Shown here: positions 23,937 through 37,200 of the stretch, piece by piece
Position numbering within the stretch: the stretch's first letter is position 1
Layout of the letters: each line of letters begins with the position of its first letter
Assembly (NCBI GenBank): GCA_954871525.1
Contig: OX940865.1
Location: forward strand, 13,034,606-13,098,605
Length of the DNA stretch: 64,000 nt
DNA from: Parietaria judaica
Lineage: Eukaryota > Streptophyta > Magnoliopsida > Rosales > Urticaceae
Reading direction: 5' to 3'
The notes under the pieces: generated by a model
Told to the model about the DNA's origin: nothing
The model's input: the letters and a program-made list of their open reading frames with translations, nothing else
Database searches by the model: none
Position numbers and translations under genes: made by a program

Positions 23937-24296
23937 TCATGGGGCGCAAATGACTGCCCCATAATTTATAAACGTAAATTTGGTCAATAATGTCACTTGT
24001 TCTAACACTGAATATACCTAGTAATGCAATAGCGCATTGTAACATTTGCCACTAATATCACCCTATTTAGAAAAAATAAAGTATTAATTGTGTTCGAGAA
24101 AGTCAAAACCGGGGACCAAATTGCAGCAATAATTAAAATTTGAGGGCTTGAAAGGACTAATAATAACAAAGTACTATGAAGAATGATGGTGAAAACAAAA
24201 AGATGATTATAATTATCTCATATATTATTAAATTCCCACATGAAAACCAGCAATGCATTGCTTAATTGTGGCTTTGGCCCCCCCATTTTGCTTCTT

Positions 24297-24303
24297 TATA
24301 TAT
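24297..24303 (+). promoter_or_regulatory. Probable TATA box of the DREB gene
   Basis: TATATAT lies about 170 bp upstream of the ATG and is followed by a pyrimidine-rich leader (CT runs, 24305-24375), the usual arrangement of a plant core promoter. Confidence 0.6.
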
Positions 24304-24472
24304 TCTCCTCTCTTTTTTGCTTTTCTTTTCTTTCATTTTTCCTCATTATTTAAAAATCTAATTTCTTTTTCTCCAAGAATAATAAAAGGCCAACACACAC
24401 CTATTTCTACACTCACACCCTTTGCTTTGTCCACAGCCACTTGACCTCTGACTTCACCCACCGGCCACCACC

Positions 24473-25216
24473 ATGGCCAAAGAGATCAATCTAGAGATTG
24501 ATGCCCAACCAAATACTCCATCCTCGGCCGCCACGTCATCGTCGTCTACGTCCCCGTCGTTGCCCGATTCCGGCAATGCTGCGGCCGCGACGACGGAAGA
24601 GCAAAGTACGAGCAAAAAGAGGCAGCGGAGCCCGAATGGTACGGACAGCAAACACCCGACGTATAGAGGCGTACGGATGCGGAACTGGGGCAAGTGGGTA
24701 TCGGAGATCCGAGAGCCGAGGAAGAAGTCCCGGATTTGGCTCGGGACGTATCCGACGGCTGACATGGCAGCACGGGCCCATGACGTGGCTGCTCTGGCGA
24801 TCAAAGGCGCCTCAGCGGTCCTCAACTTCCCCGAGCTCGCGAGCATTCTCCCGCGCCCGGCTTCCTCCGCCGCCAAAGACATCCAGGCTGCTGCCTCCAA
24901 GGCGGCGGCAGCCGCATTTGGAGTGGAGGCGGTGGAAGATCAGGCCGGGGGTGTCGGCCCAGCTGCTGCAGAATCCGGGAGCAGCACAGATGAGTGTCAA
25001 CGGTCTCCCTTGACGTCTTCGGCAAGCAATATTGAGAATGGCGACTCCGATGAGGCATTGTTCGACCTGCCTGATCTTTTCACCGGCTGCGGTGACAGCC
25101 ACGGGGATATAGGGTTCTGCTATTACTCTCCTTCATCGTCCACGTCCACGTGGCAGCTGTGTGGGGCCGATACCGGGTTCCGGCTTGAAGAGCCGTTCTC
25201 GTGGGAGTATAGCTAG
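24473..25216 (+). CDS. AP2/ERF transcription factor, DREB subfamily A-4 (TINY/ERF034-like)
   Basis: Intronless frame of 247 aa. A single AP2 DNA-binding domain spans about residues 63-121, with [13 protein letters not shown] and a [20 protein letters not shown] core. V76 and E81 correspond to V14 and E19, the pair typical of DREB factors, which bind the DRE/CRT element (RCCGAC) in stress and developmental promoters. KKRQRSP (48-54) just before the domain is a probable nuclear localisation signal. An Ala-rich stretch (about 130-148) follows the domain. The protein ends in an acidic aromatic motif, [10 protein letters not shown], a likely activation region. It is much richer in GC than its surroundings and is the only ordinary gene in the first 38 kb. 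The A-4 placement rests on domain resemblance; the exact orthologue is not fixed. Confidence 0.92.
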   Translation: MAKEINLEIDAQPNTPSSAATSSSSTSPSLPDSGNAAAATTEEQSTSKKRQRSPNGTDSKHPTYRGVRMRNWGKWVSEIREPRKKSRIWLGTYPTADMAARAHDVAALAIKGASAVLNFPELASILPRPASSAAKDIQAAASKAAAAAFGVEAVEDQAGGVGPAAAESGSSTDECQRSPLTSSASNIENGDSDEALFDLPDLFTGCGDSHGDIGFCYYSPSSSTSTWQLCGADTGFRLEEPFSWEYS

Positions 25217-27479
25217 CTGTGTAGCTATATAATTATACATATTACATATATATAAACATATATATCTATATTCAGCATTTGAACTTGTATTTCGGAATCC
25301 TAAATTTTCAAGCCCTTCTGAATTCTGACTAAAAATATTGCAAAAACACACCCTCTTTCTTTTTTTATTTATTTTTTGTTTGGTTTTTGCCTGATGTTCA
25401 AGCTTCTACTACATAAACGATCAAAATATTCAAATAAGGTGATTCTGTGTTAGACAACTGAATCATGATCCTGAGTTGGAAATTTGAACATTGATGTTCA
25501 ATCAGGCCAATCCGGTGTGATCACGAATCCGTCAACTAAATAACGATGATAGGTCGTTCGTTTCAGTAAGGCATTGGACCTACAACAACGGCAATTACCG
25601 TCATTATACCTCTAATTTCTTGTAGCGTGATCTAGTCTCAAATTTATTTAAAAATTAGATTTGATGGATAACAAAGCTTCGAAAATTGAATTGTCGCTCA
25701 ATAAAAAATTAAGATCAAGGAAACGGAACTTGGGTTATGTAACTTAAGCTATTTATGTTACATTTATTTGACAGTAGCGATTTATCGTTGATTTTCAATG
25801 AAAACATATTATAAAATGAATTAAAATCGTCGAAAAATTGTCAAAAAATACCATTTTTTAATCTTGATTTTGATGGAAATCTTTTTTTTTTTCTTTTTTC
25901 TTTTTCTTTAGTGTTACATTTTGGACTCAGAGTCAGCTTCTATGCACTGACGATCAGAAAGTTTAATATAAGATGATTGGTGTGTTGGACAACTGACAAT
26001 GTTCTTGCTTGCTTGCTCTTGCTCAGAATCTTTTTGTCCATATAAAAAGGAAAAGGTCAAAGCTTGTTGCTCGCTTAATGGCCATGAAAAATGTATTTAA
26101 TTTTATTTGTTTGCGAAAATCAATAAACCATTAATACTCGATCCTTAGGGTTCCATTTCACTTTGTCCTCACTATATTTGGCAATTAGCATAGTTTATTT
26201 CTGTCATATGACGATCTACTATAATATTAATCTAATCTAAGACATATTATACAGTTTTATATATCGTTTATTTTCCACATCTAGTAACCCTAGCTTGCTA
26301 TTTTTGAGTATTTGTTATTATTCTCGATCACATATTATATATAGATATATCATTAAAGTGAATCCCACATTGGGAGGCTTTTATTTTCGATGACCAAGTT
26401 ATTGCTGTTTTTTTAAAAATAATATTGGTTTATTTTAACCTGAAAAGATGAGGGCATGAGCTAGGTGGAATATATTCTTTTCATTTATAGTTTAATTACT
26501 ATATATACCGAATATGATTAAGCAAAAATGTCCAAAGTTTAACCCTAATATCTACGTGGATATATATTATATACCTTTGTAGCTGCCCAAAACTAGGGGA
26601 CAAAATTACATGCTCGTAAAGCAAGTTTTAGACTGATCATGACACGAAACTTGCACATATGTTTAAAGTAATTTGTTCATATTTTAGGAGCCTATAAAGT
26701 GATGAGAAGACCCAACCTTGCGGTTCAATTTCGACGGGCTGTAATTTTTTATCGACGTATTGAGAATACCTTATAACGTATCGATTTGAGAGACTTAACG
26801 ATACATATAATATAACAAGTTTTGTTTGATTATAAATACGAACGCTTTATGGTTTTAAATCGAGTTTTTGTCGCTCTTTCTATTGACACTGTCTGACCTA
26901 AATTTTTGCATATTAGCCTGATTTGAAATTTCATTGTAATTTTGTGTTTATTTTTTCTGTTAAAGTTTTGTACGACCGGTTTCTACGCTTTAAGATCTGA
27001 TAATCCGGCGTGACTTTATATATTAGAAAATAATTAATGCACAAATTAACAATCGAAAATCACTGCAAAATCCTGAAACTTCTTTTACTAGATCATGGTA
27101 AGTCAGTCATTTCATGAGAAATAATGGTGGAAAAAATAGTGTACACATGCATCATTGCAAAGCAAATTCTAGACCTTTTTTTTTTTTTTTTTTTAATGAA
27201 TATCAAAGAGATTAATAAAGGGCCTCTAAATAATATTACGACAACTTATAAAATAGTGCCACGTACTGCACACTAGTGATGAGTGACCGCACCATCATCA
27301 TTCTTATCTGCTTCACATTCATTTTGCTCATCATAAGGATTACCACAAACAAACTTAGGTTTATAAGCTTTTGGCATGAAGTTCCCAAAACAAGACAAAC
27401 TCATCATTTCCAACATTGGTCCCATAATTATGACCTATTATTCCTTGTGTTTGCTTAATAATTTACTTAATTTAGCTCT

Positions 27480-27519
<40 letters not shown>

Positions 27520-28712
27520 GATGTAGAGTTTTGGCATTCATAGCAAATGTGTTAATATTGCCAAATGAGCTGTCCCATTTTGTGCCACTACATATACATC
27601 CATATATATCATATATGTGATATTTTTGTAAAATTATTTATTTGTGTATGGAACAATAGATTTTGGGATACATATACTGAAGATATTGTTGGTATCTTTT
27701 ATTTATTTTTCTTTTCTTCATGATTCAATAATTAAGTAATTTGAAAATCTCTATCACTCTCGATATTTTTCATACAATTTTGATTATACTTCTAATTAAA
27801 TACGTCACATAATTTTGTACAATTGTGATTATTCTTCTAAAGATAAAATAGAGAAATACTTATCAGTATGCAAACTTTTTAAATAAATACTCATGAAACT
27901 AAATCATTTATAAAAACACTCATTTTCGTAACTTATGATAAGAATATCTCCATACTCTCTCTTTCTCTCTCCGCACACTCTCAATACAGGTTTACATGAC
28001 ATCGATAAATTTATAATGAAGATCAAAGAATTTTATTATATTATAGAATTATAAATTCATTTAGTATTAATGTAATAACATTGATCAGAGTCGGGACCAA
28101 ATAATTTAGTTATTATTAAAGACAATCGCCTTAATTTATAAATAGTTGGAAATTGGAATTAGCGGTAAGAACTAAGAAGTATCAGAGTTTTTTTTTTTTT
28201 TTTTTTTATATGAATTGGTGATTTGGCTGATTCCAATTGGTCCGCATCTTGCCAACATGTTTCTCAGTCTTCGTGTATATAAAAGCAGAGACAACGACAG
28301 TGATATTTCACACATGAAATGTTCAATCTAATGATTTGAAAACAGTAATTAATGTTACACTAATTATTTGCTTACCTTTACCTATATGGCTAGCTGTAGA
28401 ATTTTTATAGCTAATTAATTATAAAGGTCCATCATTAGAAATAACCTCATTATAAGAAGATTAATTAGCTAACACATTAAATAATGTTGGCTATCTTTAA
28501 ACCACAAGTTTCATATGTGAAAAAAGAAAAAGAAAAAAAAAGAGCAAGGAATCTCATTTTCTTTCTCTTTTCTTCTTTTGTATTTTTTTTATCCTAAATA
28601 GTTGTAAAGAATTGCATTAAGTGCTTTTGGTTTCAAATTATGAGATACTTGTATGCTTTTGATGCATGTTCCCTTCTTTGTAAATAAGAAAGACAAGTGA
28701 ATGTACGTAATG

Positions 28713-28713
<1 letters not shown>
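25217..28713. other. Gene-poor spacer downstream of the DREB gene
   Basis: No gene seen. AT-rich with poly-T runs near 25885 and 27177. Confidence 0.5.
27483..27517. repeat. (AT)n microsatellite
   Basis: About 17 AT units. Confidence 0.9.

Positions 28714-28760
<47 letters not shown>
28714..28760. repeat. (AT)n microsatellite, longest in the window
   Basis: About 23 AT units. Apparent YIYIYI frames through here are translations of the repeat. Confidence 0.92.
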
Positions 28761-28765
<5 letters not shown>

Positions 28766-28918
28766 AAGTCCCACGGCTTTGGTGGTCTCGCTCCCGAAGC
28801 TTTGATGCGTCCCACCAAAGCCGGCCCACATTATGGGCGAGTGATGTGGTAAGTCTCAGTTTTAAATAAATTACCTTATAGAGAAGTCTATTAACATATT
28901 TATATAATTATAATTTTG

Positions 28919-29044
28919 TCACGGCATTTGTCGAAGAGATGTAATCAGAGTAAGAGATGGTGGTATTTGTGCATCCTGCTCTTTAGTCAATTCTAAGACG
29001 TCAGCACATGCTTGTGATCTACTAAGCGCACGATGGTCAACACA
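28919..29044 (-). pseudogene. Coding-like fragment of unknown origin
   Basis: On the minus strand a frame of about 42 codons reads CVDHRALSRSQACADVLELT, then a TKEQDAQIPPS segment, and ends in TGA at 28919-28921. Its base composition is less AT-rich than the surroundings, and its residue mix looks protein-like. No family is recognised; it may be a captured or decayed exon, or chance. Confidence 0.25.
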
Positions 29045-31419
29045 GAAAAAACTTACACAAATACCTAAGCATAATCACATCACAAACTCAAACAATCCTC
29101 AACTTAAAACATCCAAAACGATGTTGTAAAACAAAGAACAACATGAAGTTGAACATTACAGTTTCGAATAAACGAATACATCACAAAACAAAGAATGCTT
29201 AAGATAACACAAAATAAAAATACATTTTCCTTGAACTCATTAAATTCACCAATTTTTAGTTAAACTACAAACAATTTTAAATCAAACGAATCCATATCTA
29301 ATTTCACACCGAACCAATGAAAAGATATCTATGATCTCAAATCAATTTCTTGATAAAATCTCAAACCACAAGAAACTTAGGTAAAATCGCTAAGTATCTA
29401 CCTTCGTGGCTGATCTTTTAGTCGCGAAATTGTTTTTCTAGTAATATAAATTACTGCATAGCTCCTGCAATACCGTACAACTGCTGCATACATATTGCAT
29501 GCTTATTCGAGTACAAGATTATATTAATAACGGTTAATAGGCCGAAAGTTCTCAATATGTTTAACGAAATCTCTGTCTATGATATATGTAAAGTAAATAT
29601 GAATTTATATGTCTTATTAGGTAATGGTGGTTGGGCTAGTTAGCTTTTGAATCCGGATTTGATTGTAGCTAAAATGGATCCCGAGGGAAACTTGATATTG
29701 ACAAAATCCGAAGCACTTTCAATGTCACAATTTTCTCCATTAACTCACCATATATCACTTAGCTATTAATCTTACTTAAACCTCACTATCAAAGTAAGCT
29801 TATCAGAGAATTCTTAATTAATATTTTTGTAAAACAATATATAAGTAAATTTTTTATTTATGCAGCGATCATGGCGTGTGACCATTTGTCATTTGTCATG
29901 AGTTGATCCATCTGAATTCTCAGTAACTGGCTAATAAAGTCATAGCTGGTGAGTCGAGTCAGAATAACAATAACAATACTAGATATTATGGTATATAAAT
30001 ATATTGTACGTTATTATTTATTTACTTTTTGTTTTTTAGCAACTGACAAATGGTATTTTTTTTTTTTATTAAAATGGTAGATGAAAGAAGTTAGACCATA
30101 ATTGAAACAAGTTAGACCATTTTAATCAAAGATTTCATGCGAATCATATATGGGCCACATTTCAATTAATTAATTTATAATAAACTTAATTAGTGTTTAC
30201 TCGCTTTTTAATTTAGATTCTAGTCATCAATTTCTTTACCTTTTGGTGTATATCAGTGGACCAACACCATCATTCAAACTTATTATAATTAATTAGCCAC
30301 ATATAAAATAAATTTAAAAAATTAGGACCATCTTTAAATATGCATGTGTGCTAATAATTACATTTTTTAAAAATGAGCCTTGATTTATCATAAAGTCTAT
30401 CATCACTTTTTTGTATTTAATGTCTATATCAAAGATTAATTATTAAGTAATCTAGATTAAAACAATAAGCATGTTAATAGTCCTTTCTGTCTATATATAC
30501 CATCATCGTCACGTATATAATTAGATTACTTGAGAAACCAATAATTGGAGAAATATATTTAATATATACAGCAATCAAAATTTATAGGACTTAATATTAT
30601 TTCATAATCATATCATGATCAAGTCCAAGTTGAGCATTTGCGATGTAGATCTAGATATATATTTGGACAAACACGTAGAGGCATAAAGATAGCGATCTGG
30701 CTGCAACGCGAGCGGAGTATATGTAAAAATATGTTATAATTTCATGAGCGTGAATGCAATGTCTGGGAAGAGTGTTAAAACGCAGACTAGCTACAACATG
30801 ACTGCAAATGCAGTATCGATGTTGAGTGTAAAGCATAATCTGATCGGAAATGCTACGAAAACTCAATGATGAACGTGGGTGATAGACTTTCCATTTTGAG
30901 GGTCAAAAAGGGAGGAGCCCCTCCTAGGCTAATTTTGATTAGAGATAAAATTTAGCAAAGATATTTTAGACTTTTCACGGCTTGTTGTTGACTGGGTGTT
31001 TTCGCTTATATGGTTTTTGAGCCGTCGCTTGTGTACGTGTGTAGCTCAAATAAAGAGAGCGAGATTAAAATTGAATATTTGAATAACATTAATTGAGATC
31101 ATAATACTAGTCGACTTACCTCTTACACTAAAAGCGAACAACAGTTTTTTTTTTTTTTTTGCCATACGTGTTTTGTGATTTGAAAATTTAAGTCGAAATT
31201 CACAACAAAAAAGATAACATAACTGCTATACTAGGCTAGTTTTACGAATCAATGATTTTCATTAGTCAATCAAAACTAGATTTGATCTATTTCATTGCTA
31301 ACGATTGAAGATCTGTACTTCACTTTACGTATCTTTTACACTTTGCGTGTTCTGAATATGAGTAAACATGCATGTACGTGGTCAGTCGTCGTCTACAATA
31401 TTATATCGATACATGATTG

Positions 31420-31423
<4 letters not shown>

Positions 31424-31459
<36 letters not shown>
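31424..31459. repeat. (TA)n microsatellite
   Basis: About 18 TA units. Confidence 0.9.
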
Positions 31460-31462
<3 letters not shown>

Positions 31463-32617
31463 TAGGGTATAAGTAGGGTATTGGATACCAAATTTTCCAC
31501 TAGTTTTTTTGGGCTTTGTTTCTATTTAGTGCAGATTCGTGTCGCTAGCTTCTTGGCATTATGATCATTTATAATGTTTATTTAAATTTAATATATGCCC
31601 AAACGTGAAACCACAGGAAAACATTATTAACATTATAAACAGAAACAGTAGTGAACAACAACCTTTTGATCTTCTAATATTATAAATAATTAATTAATTA
31701 TTTAATATGAGCAAAAATATCTAAAAGCAGCTTCTGGGAACAAAGATAATAATAAAAAAAAAGCTTAAATTTCAGGGTAATATAATAGTAATTGTCCACT
31801 TTGAGACCAAAAGAATCAGCGATCTTCTTTCTCCTAGTGGATGCGGATTCTTGTTAATATAATATGAAAAAAAGAATTAATTAAGGAAATGGGAAATCAT
31901 GAAAGATTATCAAGGTAAAACAAAACAAAAAAGTTTGTCGGAAAAAAAAATACATATCTAAATAAATTAATGAAAGAGATAAGTAGATTATTAACTCTTC
32001 CATAACTCAACTTTTGTTTGGAAATTGAAACTCCGCGTGGCCGCTCCGGTTTTTCCTCGAACAAAATCGAACAAAGGGAAAGTAAGAACATGCAAGAATC
32101 AAAATGAACGTTCAAACTTAAAACTGAAAGACAAAACAATCGTTTCGCTCGTGTACGGTCTCGTTTCCAATAAACAACGGCCGTATTTGATTCAAAAGTT
32201 TCAACAGAGTTCACCACACAACACTGTTCAGCAGCGTTTTTTTGCGCTACCGAAAATATCTCATCACACCATGGAATGAAACCGGAAATCTCTCAGCAAT
32301 TAACGTAGCGCCACAGGAATTTCCGAAGATATCACCAAATAATATTAAAGGATCCAATGCTGTGTACTTGGATATACTTTTGGTTGCTCTATCAAGCTGT
32401 ATAGAATGATGACGAGTTACAAATATTTGGCGTGACTTGCAAAATTGGACTTAAGTGCATGAAGCAAAGAAGAGCACTCTTTGGAAGAGTTGGTCTCCAA
32501 CGTTGATGTAAACATGACATTGAGAGTTGAGAGCTAATAATGATAATATTGCTCCCTCCTTGTCTTCACTCGAAAGTCGGGTAATATGTCACTATCATGC
32601 TCTTTTTATCCTCGTCG

Positions 32618-32642
32618 TATATATATATATATATATATATAT
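32618..32642. repeat. (TA)n microsatellite
   Basis: About 12 TA units. Confidence 0.85.
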
Positions 32643-33566
32643 CATAGCAACCAGTCGTAATTATTATCCATCACTACTTGGTCTATAACTAGAGACGTGT
32701 AATAGAGCGACTCTACGAGAATAAGGTCCTACCATCTGATTTCTTAGCTAAACTTTAGCGTGCCGGTGTTGATGGTCTGATTTTATGAGTATACCGTGGA
32801 TTACGGGCGTGTGAACTCAAGACTTGTAGGTCTCTAAATGTTGATGCCGATTTGTGTTGATCAGGTCTACAGCATATACCGCGGTAACAATTAACAAAGG
32901 AATATATTGACATGGCCATGTGTGTCGGTAGCCAATAACCACCATTTTCCAATGTACCGTCGGCAAATTGCTAATTGTCGCTACTCGCTAGTAGCGTTAG
33001 CTTACCTATTTTAAATACGGAATCAGTTTACTTTTCATTTCAACCGTACTTGACGTTATGCCTTAAATCAATTTTATGAATTGAATCTTAAAAATATAAA
33101 GAAATGCGCGATAACTAAGCAAGCTTTAACTCTATATATATATAGTAACACCACCGTATAATTCATTAATATAAAGTTAAAAGCGTGTTTTTAACACTGT
33201 AAAATAAATAATAAATTAAAAAGAAAGAAACTTTATGGTCAAACGTGATATTGTCTTGCCTTAGGGAGAGCACTAATTAAAATTTAAAGTTATAGAAAGA
33301 AAAAAAATCTTTTGAAAAGTAAAAACAAGTAAAATTATCTAATGTTGAGACGTTTCACACTCACACTCGAGTTTATGTAGACAGATTTTATTGGATAAAC
33401 ATGACAATTTCGTAGATACTATCTTTTACCGAAAAACATACCAGCTTAATCGAGTACCTACTTACTTTGTATGTTCTAACGGCAAATGTCCTCATTTTTA
33501 TAAAGAAACGAAACTGCTTATGACGGCCCATTTTGGCTACAACCGTATACTTCCGAGTTACTACTA

Positions 33567-34196
33567 CAGTAGAACCTCTATAAATTAATACTCGATAAAT
33601 TAATAGTCGCGATTAAATAATATTTTTGTTCGGTCCCGACTCGGGCCTAACTAGCTAAATTAATAATTCGCTAAATTTATAAGACAGTAATTTTTTTAGA
33701 AAGTATATAGGTCCCAAGTGATATATAAATTAATAATTTAATATATAAAATTACATAAATAATTATAAAATCACTATAAATAAAATATAACATAAATAAC
33801 ATTAAATAAAAAACTAAAATTACATACCAATCATGTATTCTTCTTAAAATATGATTGTATATTAATTTTTTTCTTCTTGAAATTGATGTCTTCTTGAACT
33901 TTATCTTTAATATTATTGGACTCTTCAATATTTCTTACATTGGTACACTGATAAAATATTTTTAAATCATAATAGTCTCTCTTGATATTCTTAATATTGA
34001 TATTTTAATATTCTCGATATAATAAATTGAAATATTTTTTTTGTTAACAAAGATGTTTATATAATTCTAGCTGATTAATATTTTTTTCTTTATGAATGTA
34101 TAAATTAATAAATGATCAATTTATATGTTATTAATAATCCGATAAGATAATATTTTTTGCCGGTCCCAACAATATTAATTTATAGAGGTTCTACTG
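33567..34196. mobile_element. Emigrant/Lemi1-like (pogo, Tc1/mariner) non-autonomous element, 630 bp
   Basis: The left end CAGTAGAACCTCTATAAATT is mirrored by AATTTATAGAGGTTCTACTG at the right end, and TA dinucleotides flank both sides. This terminus is nearly the one known for Arabidopsis Emigrant MITEs and the pogo-like Lemi1 element. The interior is AT-rich with a CGGTCCCGAC/CGGTCCCAAC motif near each end and no transposase. Confidence 0.85.
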
Positions 34197-34484
34197 TATA
34201 TAGATTATCGATGGACAATTGATTGATTATCGAGCTTTTAGGCCGTACCATGAAGTTATATCAGGTAATTGTTGTCGTTCTATAGTTTTCGATGGATAAT
34301 CGATGAAAAACATAGTCACTTTTCGTTGAATTTTTTTAGTGCAGTTAATCGATAATCGATGGATAATCGACTAACTTTTCCATAAAAAAAAGTTAATACA
34401 ATTTAACGGCATAAGTACCAACAACGACTAAAATCTCAATTTCAAGGTATTTCTTTGACTTTGTTTTGTGGATTTTGAGGAATA

Positions 34485-34536
<52 letters not shown>

Positions 34537-35265
34537 CATTGAAGAATCCTTTCAGTTTTTCAGAAAAGTATTCAAATAATTGTTTAAACTGTACAGGTTT
34601 GAATCAAAATTGTTCGTATTAACATTTTGAATTTGATAAATTAATTTTGATGACATAATTTTTTATTTTCTATTTCGACGAATGTACATAGCTGACTATA
34701 AATTTTTTTATGTGATAATAAAGATATTTTTGCTCAGATTCATGTGTGTTTTTGTGATTTCCCTAAGTGGTGGTTTTATTTCGACAAAAGTACCTTTTTA
34801 TGGAATTTTGTGAGTTTGAACTAGTTTTTTTTTTTCTTTTCTATATATATGATTTCAATTTTCCAAGTTGTATAGAATTGTTAATATGTGAGTTTGATAT
34901 ATTTAATTTTTCAATTTGACAATTTCTCGAAATATTGTTTTATTGCGGCAAAAGTTCATTAATATGTAAGTACAACATTTTTGTTAATTTATAGAATTCT
35001 TGAAATCTTTAATAATTGTGGCAAAATTATTTATTTTTATATTATCCGTAGAAAGTAATTTGAAGACTAAAAAAAATTAGTGAAAATATGTACAAAAATA
35101 TATTATAGGTTTTCCAACGATAACCAATTAATCCATCAATAAATATCTATAAGTTTCGATAGCGGTAACGATATATTTTATAGGTTTTCAATCGATAAAT
35201 CCATTGATAACCGATTAGACCGTCGATACCGATGTATCGACAAAAAACGATAACAAAATCCTTGC
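34197..35265. mobile_element. Relic of TCGATAATCG-rich hAT sequence
   Basis: Clusters of ATTATCGATGG and TCGATAATCG at 34200-34375, and of CGATAACC and GTATCGACA at 35110-35260, resemble the subterminal regions of the 2222-7963 element. The rest is AT-rich without coding content. It may be a deleted derivative or nested fragments; precise ends and a target duplication were not found. Confidence 0.45.
34486..34534. repeat. (TTA)n microsatellite
   Basis: About 16 trinucleotide units. Confidence 0.92.
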
Positions 35266-35397
35266 TATATACACAATCTCAAGGAATCAGAATACACGCT
35301 TGAAAGTGAAGCATATACATAAATAAAACAGAAAGTAACAAACATGTTAAAATAACGACAAGGAACACATTTTAATCTCACAAAGTATTCCACGAAC

Positions 35398-37200
35398 CTC
35401 GGCGGCCAGAGTCGCGACAGAGTCGTACGGAAACAAAACCTCATAAACTTTTGACACCTTCAATTGGCATTTATCTCGCATCTTGATCTGAGGGTCCCAT
35501 TGGTGATTGGGATTCAACCAATGGGCAACCTCGTGTAGCGGATGACAAAGTTGGTCCTTCCATCGCCTGTGCACGATGTTGACGGCCCAACCCCGGCCTC
35601 TGAGGCTCTTGAGCTTGTTGTGCAACAAGTCGTATACCCGATACATCATGCCCATGGTGGGATGTATCTCTGAGTCGGTGAAGCATAATGCCAAATACAT
35701 GGGGTCGTATATCTGGATACAATTGTCAATGCCCTCCCAAAACCTTGAGGACATTAACAAATCCTCGACAGCTTGCCCTTTTGCCGTCCTTTTCCACGAG
35801 CTTTCGGACCACCACGAAGAACTGAACATTTGGCAGAGGCCAGCTTTGTTATCCTTCACACTTTTCACCGTCAGGTAATTTGTGGCAAAACGCGTGGCGC
35901 CGGGACGGAGGAGTTCACATCTCGTCGCCTTCCTCATGTAGTCCAGGACGATGGTGTGGTTATAAATGAACTTGACAATCGACCTTGCCTGGTCTACCGG
36001 GATCTTGATGAGGTCACGTTTCCCAAGATCATCAAACATGAGGTCCATGCAATGGGAAGCACATGGGGTCCAGTAGATGTGGAACTTTTTCTTCAATTAA
36101 CTTACCGGCTTTTACGTAAGCCGATCAATTATCGGTAACGAGCTGGACTACATTCGCAGGACCGACCTCGTGTATGACTTCCTTCAAGACCTGGAAGAGG
36201 TACTCTGAGTTCTTGATCTTGTATGAAGCGTTGATGGACTTCAGGAAGACCGTTTTCCCCGCAGAGTAGACCATGATGTTAATGATCGAAAGATTGGTTG
36301 GACATGTCCGACATGACGGTGCACCCTTTTTCTGCCCAAATCTTTCGAGCCTCTTCTATCATCCGATCGGCAGCCGCCACCTCTAAGGGAAAATACTTTT
36401 CTGAAATTTCGTAAGGCGAAGGCATACTCAAATGGTATTACTATTATCATTAGTTCTCAATCTAAACTATAAATAAACAAATTATATACTTATATAATTA
36501 CTTATAAATGACATTTACCTGCTTCTGCGATGCTTTTCGTCATATTCAAGAAGTGTGGCGACTTCGCCTTTCTGAACGACACGCCTTCGTGAATAAAGAA
36601 CTTACTCACGTTATGGCACACTCGGTCAATCATTTGGGGGAGAATCATTGACGGCAACTTCTTTTGTTTCGACTTATCCTTCTTCAAGTGTGAGAACAAA
36701 GACGGAATAACCGACGATGAGGTCGGTTGTGAGGATGACGAGTCACCTGGCACAGCGCCTGCGACGTGTGGGCATTGTTCCAAAAGGAATCTGTCGGCTG
36801 CCGCTTGTCGTCTAGCTTTATTTTTTATGCGCGTAATCGCGTTCTCCGTGGCCTCGTCCTCTGAATCTATTTCATCTCGTATCTCCTGATATCTCTCGTA
36901 GACCTCGGCCGGGACCCCTGCAAGGTTGGAGCGTATCTGGCGCCTAACAATCTCTTCCATCTTGTTATGATTCTCTTTTTTCTCTCGAAACTTCCCGAGA
37001 ACGCCCCGACAAACGTCTCTCGACTCCGGCGGTGCATTTGGGCACGGTCTAGTGTTTTTTCGCGGATCGTTCCCCGCGATGTGGTGCTTCATCCGCGTGA
37101 TGCCACCACCCTTTATCACATGTCCACAATAATTACATTGGAATCCAGCGCCAACTGGAGTACAATGCTCCCTGGCGGGATCGACGGTGGCATATCTCAC
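35398..37200 (-). pseudogene. Broken hAT transposase, second family, lacking its C-terminal domain
   Basis: The BED-finger exon (36519-37200) is intact, with HCTPVGAGFQCNYCG and GGGITRMKHHIAGND, and opens after a TAG acceptor, so its start codon lay in an upstream exon. The next part is broken. Around 36302-36312 a short deletion removes the GWTG of the MSDGWTG catalytic motif and shifts the frame. A TGA at 36125-36127 interrupts the VTDN motif, and another frameshift precedes KKKFHIYWTPC. From 36096 to a donor at 35398 the core is readable again (TPCASHCMDLM, RPGATRFATNYL, HPTMGMMYRVYD). The exons for the hAT dimerisation domain are absent. It resembles, but is not a close copy of, the 2554-5755 transposase. 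No active enzyme can be made. Confidence 0.9.

Larger units (their letters stand above)
29100..33564. other. Gene-poor spacer
   Basis: No supported gene. A frame of 106 codons (31897-32217, minus) and one of 84 codons (32025-32279, plus) overlap each other and show no family motif. Confidence 0.45.

Noticed and set aside
24454..25102. Several long frames overlapping the DREB gene on both strands
   Set aside because: Shadows of a GC-rich exon; only the 24473-25216 frame encodes an AP2 domain.
28589..28831. Minus-strand frames reading YIYIYIYI
   Set aside because: Translation of the (AT)n microsatellite.
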